From Vigna angularis (taxonomy: Eukaryota > Streptophyta > Magnoliopsida > Fabales > Fabaceae): a DNA stretch of 64,000 nucleotides. Below the pieces are notes generated by a model. That model saw only the letters and a program-made list of their open reading frames with translations, did no database searches and was not told where the DNA came from. The DNA lies in assembly GCF_016808095.1 (NCBI RefSeq), contig NC_068973.1:16674501-16738500 (forward strand). The letters are read 5' to 3'. Of the stretch, positions 1-10,778 are shown piece by piece (the first letter of the stretch is position 1; each line of letters begins with the position of its first letter). Made by a program: the position numbers and the translations under genes.

Positions 1-149
1 TGCACATAGAGATTCACAAAACAAACACATAAATCATCAAGCATTAGTTTCCAAAAATCAATAAATTCTTCTCATTTAGAAAGAGGGCAAAACAGAGAGC
101 CCTCAGCATCATTTGCACAAAACCAGAAAACCAGAAAGCACTAAAATAG

Positions 150-770
150 CCATTACCGCTCACCGCTTGGGCGCCCCTGAGGGGGCGCTTGAGCGGTGTG
201 CGGTGCAGCCAAGCGTGGTTTTGCTATGTTTTTCTCTTCTCGAATCAGTTTCAACTCACTCCAGACCACAATTAGCATAATTTAATTGGTCCAAACAGTG
301 GTAAATCATGCATAGACAGTGCCAATCATAAAAAATCAAACTTTTTCATCAATATTCTTCAAAAATCAAACTTTTAAGAGCTTAGAACACTAAATGGCAT
401 GACTTACTTGGTTGGAGACAAGGAATTAGTGGACAAAGCTCAAACAAATTGTAGCAATCTGCACTTCAAACCGCCACACACACCAAAACCCCAAACTTGA
501 ATGATTGAATTGCACAAAAATGGTGAGAAAGAGGGTTTTTTGGTGGATGAATGAGGGGAAAAGTGAGGAGAGAACTTAGGAGGAGTGTTTAGGGTGGCTA
601 GAGTGAAGGAAATCTGAGAGAGGAGGCTTGGGCGAACCCTAGGGCGTAAAAAGAAGGAAGTGGGCTGAAATCCCACTTGAGCCCCAAACTTAAATCCAAG
701 TCTGCACTCACGCCGCTCGAGCGGCCCTCAGAGGGCGCTCAAGCGGCAAGCGACACTTTCCTACCTTAGT
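150..770 (-). promoter_or_regulatory. Internal promoter/5'UTR-like module of element A
   Basis: In sense order: a cluster of GCTC(A/G)AGCG-type near-palindromes (760-713), AAGTTTGGGG (691-682), a pyrimidine-rich 5'UTR-like stretch beginning near the CCCTAGGGTT at about 640 and running to about 520, a second AAGTTTGGGG (498-489), and another palindrome cluster (215-155). The same order of parts occurs in elements B and F ahead of a second reading frame. A 78-residue open frame here (676-440) is low-complexity Ser/Pro-rich and is not counted as a gene. Promoter function is inferred. Confidence 0.45.
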
Positions 771-1246
771 TTTTTGGCTCTTTTTGGGTAATCCAGGCCT
801 TGGATTCTCAGATTCAACTTTGAATTTTCCAGTTTCTTTTCCCTAGCTCACAAAACAACACTCAAACCAAACAACTAATCTCTCTCCACCCCTCAAACAT
901 TTAGTTATTACAAACTAAGCTCATTGGAATCACATAAACACAATATAAACAGAAACATAATGTAAATGACAAAAGTCCAAACTAAAAAAAATAAAAAAAA
1001 TAAAAGTTTGTAAAACACTAGGTTGGCTCCCCGCTTCTTTAACGTCACTAGCTTGACCCAATAAGCTCATGTCACATCTTTTATTTTGGTGTCATCTTGT
1101 CTTTCTCCACACCAACAGCTTTTCAGTAGCTTCCTGTTCTCCTTTTTGATTTTTCTGGAAATTGGAGATTCAATCTTTATCAGTCCATTAGACCTGAGTT
1201 CTTTCACAATCCACAACTTTTTGTAATATCTCACTAGAATGCCTAG

Positions 1247-2130
1247 TCAAAATTCTTCATGGTTCTCCAAGAAGTCTTGATGAACACTTTCTCCTTTGTT
1301 GTCTTTCTCTTCTTCCTTTACATGTGACAAAAAACACTTTTTACCTTTCTTACCTGGCTTTGCAGCTTTAGTCTTAAGCTTTGGTGCATCTCCACATGCA
1401 GCTTTGAGACTAGTCTTCTTCACCTGGATTTGCTGCTCAACATTGAAGACATTGAAAATCACCTCATCCTCTTGGTCTTTGAGTGCTATAGTTCCATCAT
1501 TAAGATTAATGATCACCTTGGCCGTCTTCATGAATGGCCTTCCAAGAATAATAGGGATCTCCAAGTCTTCCTCCATCTCCATCACTACAAAGTCTACCAG
1601 GAATCTAAGATTGTCAGTTTGTACCATCACATCCTCTAGCACACCATAGGGCTTTTTGGTTGATCCATCTGCCATAAACAGAGTCATCTTTCCAGGTGGG
1701 ACTTCAAGATCACCAATCTTTTCAAGAATAGATAAGGGCATCAAATTGATACTAGACCCTAAATCAATTAGGGCTTTCCCTATTTTATGCTTCTGATAGT
1801 GCAAGGAATGGTGAAACTTCCTGGATCTTTACCTTTTGGAGGAAGTGCCTTTTGTAAGATCACACTGCACTCTCCCTGTACCTCAATTGTTTCCTCCTTT
1901 AGATATTTCTTTCTTTTGAGGAGTTTCTTCAAAAACTTAGCATATTCAGGAATTTGCTGCAGTGCTTCAATCACAGGAATTTTAATTCCCAATTTTCTGA
2001 AAATTTCTTCAAAGCACCCTAATTGCATATCTTTTTCTTTTCTAGAACACTCTTCAGGGTGATGAAGATTTTTCTGATTTTTCTGATTTTTTTCTCTCAC
2101 TCTTTTATTTTCTTTTCTCTCTTCTCTCAC
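1247..2130 (-). pseudogene. Protease domain and preceding linker of element A, frameshifted
   Basis: Aspartic protease that would process the gag polyprotein. The upstream part (2130-1780) has the usual linker, ending LPPKGKDPGSFTIPCTI. The reading frame then shifts, and 1804-1247 carries the catalytic motif ALIDLGSSINLMP, the flap region PYGVLEDV and the second hydrophobic motif IPIILGRPFM. Both active-site halves are present, but the gene is split by the frameshift near 1795. Only about 15 residues follow a basic tail before the stop at 1247, and no polymerase domains appear downstream. Confidence 0.8.
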
Positions 2131-3629
2131 AAAATTTTCTTTTTCTTTTCTCTCAACCTCAATTTTTCTCTCATCTCTCTCTTTTTCAATTTTCTCTCTT
2201 CTTTTTCTTCTCTCTCTTTTTCTTTCTCTTTCTCCCTCTCCACGCTCACAATAACCTTACACTCTTCCTTGGGGTTAATTCTAGTATTAGCCCCAAAACT
2301 TTTGATAGTTATCTCTTCCAACTTCTTGGCTATTTGACCAACCTACATCTTCAGATTTCTTATAGCAGCTTCAATGATTTTTTGATTGGAGAGAGTAGCC
2401 TGCATAAACTGTTCAAGAGTCTCCTCAAGCTTTGTAGTTCTGTCAGTTAGAGAGGGTTGTTGTTGCCACTGATGTTGCTGCTATGGTGGTCTATTGTATT
2501 ATCCACCAGTTTGCCCAAACTGACTTTGTCCCATGCTTGAGATTTCCACCCTTGATTGTAATTATTGGGACGAAACTGGTTGCCCACGTAGTTAACTTCT
2601 TCATTGAGATTCTCGGACACTGCACATTGACCATTAATATGATCACCATCACATAGTTCACAAAGTTGCTGTTGAACCTGTAAGACATTTTGGCACTCCT
2701 ATGGTGACTAAGAAAGCTTCTTTATCAAGACCTCTAATTTTTGAGTTATAATCTTATTTTGAGCAAGCAAGGCATCGTAAAACTGTAACTGTAGAACTCC
2801 CTTAGATTGTGAGGGAGCTGCTCTTTCACTATGCGTCTCATTGCCATTGGTAGCCATGTTGTCAATCAATTCATAGGCTTCCTCTGGAATCTTTCATTTG
2901 ATATTGCCTCCAACTGAGGCATTCAACATCCATTTGGTTTGTGAACCAAGACCTCCAAGGAAAAGAATGACTACCGATGCTTCATCAAAATCATGATTAG
3001 GTGTCTTTCTGAGCAAGCTCTTGTATCTATCCCATGCTTGCCCTAATGTTTCCTCCATGCCTTGCCTGAAAGAAGAGATCTCCTGCTTTCCTTTGTTGAT
3101 CTTTGGTTGTGGGAAATATTTATTCAAGAACTTTGCAACCACATCTTCCCACTCAATCAAGCTATTTTCAGGAAAAGAGTTCAACCACAGTTTAGCATTG
3201 CCTCCCAGTGAGAAAGGAAACAAACTTAGTTTAATAGCATCATCTGGAACTCCATTCAGCTTCATAGTATTGCAGATCTCATTGAAAGTGGTCAGATGCT
3301 CATATGGACTTTCATGTGACAGTCCATTAAATTAGTTGCTCTTAACTAGATGGATCAACGTAGGCTTCATCTCCATACTTGCAGCACTGACCCTCGGCCT
3401 TGCAATGCTGTTAAAGTGGTGAGGGCCAACAACTGTTGCATAATCTGCTAAAGTATGCCTACCTTCATTGTTGTTAATGCATTCCTGATCAGATTATAAG
3501 GCCTATGAAATTCTCTCTAGAGAAGGTTCTCTTGATAATCTCTGTCTTCTCGGCCTTCTATTAGTCTCAAGTCCTGCAAGAAGAGGTTCAGAACTTTTGT
3601 TGCTCCTGGTCCTAACTGTATCCTCCATA
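2127..3629 (-). pseudogene. gag of element A, broken
   Basis: Structural capsid/nucleocapsid gene of a gypsy retroelement. A start near 3629 opens an N-terminal arm rich in Arg and Ser. The capsid core at 3265-2894 contains LFPFSLGGNAKLWLNSFPEN and GKQEISSFRQGMEETLGQAW, typical of plant retrotransposon gag. A reduced Cys/His knuckle is followed by a Gln-rich linker (about 2688-2491) and a Lys/Glu-rich charged stretch (2321-2127). Stops and frame changes separate these parts, so no full protein is made. The same order occurs in elements B, E and F. Confidence 0.8.
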
Positions 3630-3774
3630 AACTAGACATAAAACCCTAGAAAACACTTTTAGCACAAAAACAAAAATAAATGACACTAAACACAATTTAA
3701 AAATAAGAGAAGAATTAAAAAAAAAAGTCAAAGTTAATCAAGAATCACACAAATAGAATAGTTTAAACTGTGAG

Positions 3775-3792
3775 TTCCCAGCAACGGCGCCA
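3775..3792 (-). promoter_or_regulatory. Primer binding site of element A (tRNA-Asp type)
   Basis: In sense it reads TGGCGCCGTTGCTGGGAA, matching the tRNA-Asp-complementary site TGGCGCCGTTGCCGGGGA (perfect in element C at 7514) except for changes near the 3' side. It lies nine bases inside the LTR terminus at 3802. This fixes the minus orientation of A. Confidence 0.85.
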
Positions 3793-3801
3793 AAAACTTG
3801 T

Positions 3802-5042
3802 TGATGGAAAGACAAGTGTACCAAATCGCACGAGTAATATAAAATGGTAAGACCAAGTATCGTATCCTAGAGGACTCTCGACACTAAATAGTCGTGTGAT
3901 AACGCAATTAATTAAAACTTAAAGAAATAAAGATCATTGGTTTCAGATGCAAAAACAGAAAAGTAAATATGAATGCAGTTTGATCAATGGCAGAATAACA
4001 CAGTGATGAACGAATGTTGTTTGTAATATGAGATGAATATGTTGTTGGGGTTAGATTTCACCAAGTTCCCTCTCATGTATGTAAGAATTCTTCTTTATGC
4101 ATTAATGTAAACGTCACTCACTAAATCACTTAAACCCGATCCGTCAGCAAAGAAGCCTGTCCTTAATCATCAGTTCATGAAATTCCTAGCATTCCTAGTA
4201 ATTAAATGTGAAGATCAAGAGCTTTAAGATGACCAAGACTCACACCCTCATTCTTGAGCAATATTACTCTCGAGAGAATTCAATAAGAACCTGAATTGTA
4301 AGGAACCTTCCGGCACTCATGCAATTCATACAATCATGCTATGAATGAGTTAAACACAGCATGTAATAAGGAGAGATGAATTACTCTAACAATTAATGAA
4401 AAAGCATGTGTTATTAAGAATCAATTCAAATACATGAGAGTTCACAAGGTTACATCATTCCCCAACAACAAATAGAGTTTAGTTCACCATAGACATGGTG
4501 AAACTAGATGAATAATGGAAAAGCATGAGATAGCAATACCCTAAAAGTAGAGGATAGAAGCTTTCACCTTCAAATCCGCCTTCAGAGAGTGGAAGAGTGT
4601 CTTGTTGTGCTGCTCCAGCCAGAGATACAAAACCTAGGACGCCTGAGTCCTTTAAATAGAGCAAAGACAAAACAAAAACAAGCCCAAGCCCGTGTCGCCG
4701 ACGCTCAAGCGCCCCACTTAGGGCGTCCATGTGGTGAGCGGTGGTCTTCCACGCTCAAGCCTCAGACAGGACGCCCAGGCTTCGTGGTTCTGGCGCTCAA
4801 GCGCCCAAAAAGGGGCACCCGGGCAGTGAACGACTCTCTTCTGCGCTAAAGCCTCAGAGAAAACGCCCAAGCTTCGAGCTTCTGGCGCTCAAGCGCCCAA
4901 AAAGGGGCGCTCGGGCGGTGAACGACTCTCTTCTACGCTCAAGCCTCCAAAAGAGGCGCCCAAGCCTCGAGCATTCCTCTCTTCTGGTGCTTTTTCCAAG
5001 CCTTTCTAAGCTCTATCTTCTTGACACTGCATCTCTACTCTC
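3802..5042 (-). repeat. 5' LTR of element A, main part
   Basis: The sense LTR ends CCATCA at 3802, nine bases before the primer binding site. It contains the same stretch around CACCATnnnnATGGTGAA (about 4488) as the LTR of element B, which supports common descent. A TATA-like CTATTTAAAG lies at 4650-4659 in sense orientation, next to a GC-rich repeat block. Element B inserted at the CTCTC at 5038-5042. Confidence 0.8.
4696..4985 (-). repeat. About three copies of a 92-bp GC-rich tandem repeat in the LTR of A
   Basis: The phrases TTCTGGCGCTCAAGCGCC (4788 and 4880) and AACGACTCTCTTCT (4829 and 4921) recur exactly 92 bp apart. A diverged further copy begins near 4696. Each unit carries near-palindromes of the type GCGCTCAAGCGC. 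In sense orientation the block lies just upstream of the TATA-like CTATTTAAAG (4650-4659), where enhancer sequences would be expected. Related motifs reappear in the internal region of A at 155-215 and 713-760. Confidence 0.8.
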
Positions 5043-5569
5043 TGATAAAAGTTGAAAAACTGTTATTTTTATGCTTAAATTTGATACTAAAAGCAACCTT
5101 TAACACTTAGAAACTAGCTTGAAATCATGCTATTGGCTATATTTTTAGAAATAAGAGAGCTGGACAGGTTTATGCTTGATTTTAGTGTTTTATGCAGGTT
5201 TTAAGGTGAATTTGGTGAAAGAAGTGAAGAAGAATATGAATGGAATCAGAAAAGACATTAAAAAGTGCAAAAGGAGAAGCCGCAACCACCGCTCAGCGGC
5301 AGTTTACCGTTGAGCGGTACTCAGAAACCCACGTTGGCTCCGCTGAGGGGTGCAAAGGCCGCTGAGGGGAGGAAACCAACTCCCGCACTTACCGCTGAGC
5401 GGTAGTTTACCGCTGAGCGGCACTATTTTGGGCTTGGGCCTAATTTTCTGTAATTTTACGAACAATATATAAGCTTTAGGTGTTCCTAGGGTTTGGATCT
5501 TTGGCTGGGAGGAAGCAGAAACACACTTTTCACCCCTTGGGGGTAGATTGGGAGATGGTAACGGCTCTC
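5043..5569 (+). repeat. 5' LTR of element B, first segment (527 bp)
   Basis: Begins TGATAAAAGTTGAAAAACTG. It contains near-palindromes of the family CCGCTGAGCGG at 5286-5430, including two perfect copies 18 bp apart (5392 and 5410), then a TATA-like AATATATAAGC at 5464-5474. It ends in CTCTC, the duplication made by insertion of element C. Confidence 0.92.
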
Positions 5570-7510
5570 TGATGAGTCGTTATTTCTTGAATTATATTTA
5601 GTTTATTGCACTTAAATAAACCAGGGAATTGTGTTTAATTGTCTGTCATTTCCCCGGTTTCCGAATTCTGCTTAATTTGGTCGGAAATTCGTAATTGTGC
5701 TAATTTGGGTTTTCTGAGCTGATTAACTGCATTTCTGGTTGCAGGGAAGTTGTGGAAACATCATCTGGAGCATTGGGATATTGAGTGACACACTCAAAGG
5801 CTCAACATTTAGTCATTTAGATTCTAATTAAAGTTGTAATTTCGTTTTCTAGAAGCCCTTAATTAGAATTAGGTGTTTTGGACCCTTTTAGGGGCAATTT
5901 TGTAAAAACATATTTTTTGTAGGACATATGCCTTTTAGGTTAGGGTTTTTAATTTTGTGTGTGGACCCTACCCTTATTAAAAAAGGGACACACGACCCTT
6001 GTCCAGCCGCCACCCACTCTAAAAAAAAACTCGGTCCAGGCTTTTGGTTTAGAGGCACATTTTGATGTTTCTTGACTAAAACGTTATTTTGAATGATGAA
6101 TGAAGAACACACTTTCATTTTTTTTTTTACTTCGTTTTTGCAAACGCTGGACTCCTGAGAATGCTTGTTTAATTTTCATTATGAAAAGTGAGGTGTTTCA
6201 CGGAGAGATGAAGCCGGAAGGTGTCACGACCAAGAAGCAGCGTTGAGGAAGTGATTAGGTGGAGCTGGAAGCAAGAAGCGTGTGGTGTCAAGTTGGGAAG
6301 AAAGCTGATTTGAAAGCAGCAGCTCACGGGAATGTCTTGAAATGGATGCAAGTGTTGATTGGTGAAGTTGATGCACGGTTGGAAGCATTGAAGGGAATAA
6401 AGTGGTGTTGAATGGAGAATGGGCAGCAGCTATCACGGGAGTTGAGGTGGATTCTTTTCACGTGGAGAATGAAATGGAGGCAAGTCACGGTTGGAATGAA
6501 GAGGTGATGGGAGTAGGTGGTGTGCTGAAACGTGGAGAATGAAATGGATGCAAGTCTTTTATTTATTTGAGAGGAAGATTAGGTGGAAGAAATGGTGTCA
6601 CGGCTTGGCAGAGCGGCTGGAATGGTGTGCAAGGGAATGAGAGAAGAGAAACATCACGTCATAGAGTAGGTGGAGAGAAAGCTCACGGTGCAGCACATCA
6701 TAGGATGGGAATAATGAGGATTGACTTTTATGTCTTTCATTGAATGAAAAAGGTACCGTGATTGAGCATTTCAATTACTTTGCTTTTCAATTGAAGAATG
6801 AGAATGAAGAAGTAGAGTAGGTGAATTGTGTGGTGCACGGTGATGGCTGGAAGAGTGGCCCACGGCTATTGGATGCATTTCTTTTATTTTTTTTAGAATG
6901 AATGGATAACTTAGGAGCAGCAAGGTACGGTGATAGCTGTCTCTTCTTGAGAAATGGATAAGTGATTATAAGAAGGTGCTGATTCATTGGAACAGTATGT
7001 GACGGGAAGGTTGAGCTGAAAAGGAGGGTGCTTCATCACGGATTCCATTTGTAGTAGCAATTCCAATTTACATTTGGCTTGAGGAGAGAATGTGGGTCAT
7101 GGTTAATGGTAGAAAAGTTTTATTTTCTTTTATTTCTTTTGCCTTGGAATATTTTATATTGTATGTTTAAATGCTTTTCTTCTTTTTGGTGGTGAATGTG
7201 TAGGATAGATGACAATATTGTGCATTTAATGTTTTAGTGTAACCGTTGCATTTTTACAGGTTGAATTGTGTTTGGATATTTATCTGTTGTAGTTTCATTT
7301 TAATGCTTTTATTTATATTCGGTTGTGTTTAATTTTCATTTTTTTTAGTTCAATTGCATCCACAAAAACATTTTCAAACCCCCCCACTGTGTGTTTGACT
7401 TGAGACTTGAACTAAATTTGGTCCTCGAGAGACGACCTAGGAGTCATTTCCTAGCACTGTATTGCATTCTTTTATGCACAACTTTTGTGTGAGGTGCGAC
7501 CCTCTCATCA
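5570..7510 (+). repeat. 5' LTR of element C (1941 bp)
   Basis: TGATGAGTCG...CTCTCATCA. In the segments compared against 10779-12721, only a few substitutions (for example 5725, 5890 and 5925 regions) and small indels in A, T and TC runs were seen. The middle part carries the motif TCACGG or its complement many times (about 6198-7040). No long open frame is credible in it. Confidence 0.94.
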
Positions 7511-7513
7511 AAA

Positions 7514-7531
7514 TGGCGCCGTTGCCGGGGA
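7514..7531 (+). promoter_or_regulatory. Primer binding site of element C, perfect tRNA-Asp complement
   Basis: TGGCGCCGTTGCCGGGGA starts three bases after the end of the 5' LTR. This is the familiar primer site of plant Athila-type and related gypsy elements, complementary to the 3' end of tRNA-Asp. An intact site fits a young element that could still be copied in trans. Confidence 0.9.
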
Positions 7532-7692
7532 CCAACGGTTCAGTCTTAGGTCTTTTTGTTGTGTTAGTGTGTGTTGTGATTTGTCTTGTGTTGTGATGTG
7601 ATGTGATGTGATATTCTGTTTTGTGTGCGTGGTGCATGTATAAATGTGTTGTGTTTTATTTGTTTCGTAATTTTTAGTATTTTTCTTTTTCC

Positions 7693-9309
7693 ATGTCTAC
7701 CTATTTTGGTTATGTGAATGGTGCTTATTCTGTGAGTGCCTCTGAGTATGATTCTCCTTCTGCATCTAACTCTGAGTACAGTCCTCATGTTTATTCTGCT
7801 GATTTTTATGCTGAGAACAATATGGCTCATCCTCAAACTTCTGAGAGCTCTCTTTGTGAGCCGGTTCCACCTACAAAGGATGATTTTTATTGCGTTCTAA
7901 GCACTGGACTGACATATTTGCTCCCTAAGTTTCATGGTTTTGCAGGAGAATGCCCACATAGACATTTGGAGGAGTTCCACATCATGTGCTCTTCAATGAA
8001 GCCTCCAGATGTCCCTCTTGATCACATGTTCTTGAGCGCATTTCCGCATTCATTACAAGGAGCAGCTAAGGATTGGAAAGACTCTCTTCCTCTGAGATCC
8101 GTTACCGATTGGGGATATCTTGAGCATCAGTTTCTGAGCAAATTTTCCCCTATGCAATATGCTTACAACAACGGTCTTGGATGGAATGACCCTACCTTGG
8201 GATGGTATAATGCTCCACAGCATCAATATCAAGAACCACCATTCCAGAGTACTTTTATGCCTCCACCAGTCCAGCAATACGAGAATCAGCAGTATAGTGC
8301 TCTTGCCGAAATAGCTCCTCAGCCTTCTACTTCTGAGCCTACATTGAAGGAGTTGTTGGAGCAGATGACCATGCAGAACTTTTAGTTCCAGCAAGAGAAC
8401 ATGCAGTTCCAGCAAGAAATAGGAGTTGTCATTCAGAGTATGACTGATCAGATAGGGCAGATGGCCACTCAACTCACTGAGGAACAGTCTCAAGATTCAG
8501 AGTTACCATTTCAGACTGTTCAGATTCCAGATGATGATGATAGTGGCATCAACATAGAAGATGGGGAGAAGAGTCATGAGCTTACTACTGTGCCATCTAC
8601 TTTCCCATCATCCTATGTCCCTACCCTTGCACCTGAGGAGAGTGATGAATATTTTGAGGAGCAGGCAGAAATAAGCAGTAATCCTGAACCAGGTAGACCA
8701 CCTTCATCTTCCCACACTTTAGCAATCTTCAAGGAAGAGGAGGTAAGCATACCTCAATTTGATTATATTGATGATTATGTTGTTGAGAGGTATGTTGATG
8801 ATTATATTGTTGTTGAGTCTGATTTTAATTTTCCCTCTATGCATGATGAGAACCAATTTTTGCTGTCGCATCCGAATGTTTATTCTCCATGCATTGAACA
8901 TGAATCTGAGTCTGTAGTTGATATTGCTTGTGATTTTGAAATTGATTCATGTTCTGAGGATGTATCTGAGGTTCAGTCTGTTACACTAGGATTGGGTGTT
9001 ATACCCCTGCATATCATTTCTTTGGAGACACATCGCACTAACCATGTTGCAGAAGGTACACATGAATTTGTTAGACAAACACCTACAGTGGAAAATAAAG
9101 GTGCTAACACTGACAAAAGCTTCAAGATCAATAGGCACCAGTTGAACCTGCTCATCAACAATCTTTGCTTCTTAGATCCAGCTGTGGATGATATCTCCCT
9201 GCTAGATCAAATCTGGAGGATGAAGCAATTCTTCCTCAAAACTTCCTTGCTGGATCCTGTGGTGGAAGACATCTCCCTGAAAGTCCAAAATTGGCAACTG
9301 CCACCATGA
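7693..9309 (+). pseudogene. gag-like reading frame of element C with one in-frame UAG
   Basis: One frame of about 538 codons, interrupted only by TAG at 8383-8385. Residues about 75-150 resemble plant gag cores (KFHGFAGECPHRHLEEF, then FLSAFPHSLQGAAKDW and LEHQFLSKF). The second half of the capsid core is missing: the sequence jumps from LSKFSP to a Gln/Pro-rich linker with WNDPTLGW. After the stop the frame continues with a Gln stretch and a long acidic tail. No Cys knuckle is seen. The neighbouring codon pattern suggests the stop arose from CAG by a C-to-T change. Function, if any, would be structural or RNA binding; the family is recognised only through the gag core. Confidence 0.7.
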
Positions 9310-10778
9310 TCAGGGGAGTTTCCTTTCTCTCTTCTCCCCCTTTCCCTACTTTTATTGCACTTGTCCATGATCTGTTCACTGTTTTGATTTTCGATCTTAT
9401 GCTTATGACACATTGAGGACACTGTGTAGTTTAAGTGTGGTCTATTGGGGGAGATTCTGATTTTTCTGTTAGTTTTTGTTTTCTTGGTTAAATTTTTTCT
9501 TTTCTAGGTAGTTTTTGTTGTGTCTTGTGTACAGTTTTGCATGCTTTTCGTGAATTCTGGATTGTGGTCAGGTTGTCAGTTTTCCTTCACTTCATTGATA
9601 CTCTGAGATGTTGGATTCTTTGCTTTTCTTTGCTTGGAAGATGATCATGATGTTTGAGAGTTGAATTGATTGTGACACAAATGCCCTGTGTGAGAATTTG
9701 AGCCACTTTATGTTCTTTCTTGTGTGTGATATGTCTCTTGATTGCTTGCACATATGCCTTGGCTTGACTCTTGTTGATAATTCTTGATTGATATGCATGT
9801 TTGGAAGTGATAAAGGCAGTTTTGTTCTTGAGCCTCTCTAGCCAAATAAGCTTACCTTGTTCTAATCCTTTGAAAACCCTTTTTGAGCCTATACTTTCCC
9901 CCATTTCTTTGTTTTGAATGCTCATACACTAGCCCTAAGTGAAAAACCATGATTACCTTAACCTTAGGGAATTTTGGAGCTTTGGAAGTGTTTTGGGAAC
10001 AAGTGTGGTCTCTTGGGGGTTTCTGATGAGTTGGCTAGTTGGTTCCTCTTCTTGTTTTGTTTTGGTAAATATATGTGTATCTTGTCTTTTACAGTTTTGT
10101 TTTGAAAAGAGAGAAAAGAAAAGAGACAGGATGATGAAAAAAAAATAATAATAAATAGAGAAAAATGAAAAAAAAAGAGAAATTGTTTTTTTTTTGTGAA
10201 TAATGGAGTCAAGAAGAGGATGGAATTCGAGGTTGTGGGTGTGTTTGAATGTGTTTACACTTGCTCCCCATGGCTCCTCTGTTCCTTATGGTTTGTAGTT
10301 TCTTATCCAGATATATCCTCCCTTGTCCTTGGCCCCATTACAACCATGAAAAGACCTTTTGATTTGAACATGCGTATGTGCTTGAGTGTTGATATTAGGG
10401 GTTGCCAAGTCTATTTGTGTTTGCTTTCTTGAGTGCATTGAGTGACATTGATTTACCTTAAACACTTGAGAGAAACACTGATTGTGTGCATCTGTGAGGC
10501 TCTGTTGCTTTTGATTCATCTCTTGAACTGATTAAATGTTTTCCTTGTACTGAACTATTTGGATGATTCTTTGAGTATTTGCTTTCATCGACTCTGTGTG
10601 GGATTCTGCCTATACCTTTTACCGTCCAGATTTTGTGAGAATTGTGCAACTGTGTTTCTTTTTTGGAGTCTTTGTTGTCTGTCTGTCGAGTCTGTGTCGG
10701 CTCCCTGATGTTTGAGTAGTTCCCTGGTTTTCGTTTTGGTTTTGCCCAGGAGTGCAAAAGACTAAGTGTGGTCTATTT
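9310..10778 (+). other. 3' non-coding region of element C
   Basis: No credible gene. Holds three copies of a polypurine-tract-like phrase beginning AAGTGTGGTCT at 9433, 10001 and 10764; the last adjoins the 3' LTR. The middle copy is followed by TGATGAG, the first seven bases of the LTR. Between them lie an A-rich tract (about 10100-10190) and text recalling the 3'UTRs of B and F. Confidence 0.6.

Larger units (their letters stand above)
1..5042 (-). mobile_element. LTR retrotransposon A, gag-protease type, left part (runs off the window)
   Basis: Athila/Tat-like gypsy element read on the minus strand. In sense order it has the 5' LTR (3802-5042, continued at 18545-18726 beyond inserted element B), a tRNA-Asp primer site, gag, a basic/acidic linker, aspartic protease, then about 1.2 kb of non-coding DNA to the window edge. 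No reverse transcriptase or integrase follows the protease, so it looks non-autonomous. The 3' LTR is not in the window. The gag and protease frames are broken by stops and frameshifts, so this is an old copy. Lineage is inferred from the protease form and the primer site. Confidence 0.8.

Noticed and set aside
440..676. 78-codon open frame, minus strand
   Set aside because: Low-complexity Ser/Pro-rich text from a pyrimidine-rich leader-like stretch of element A; no family resemblance.
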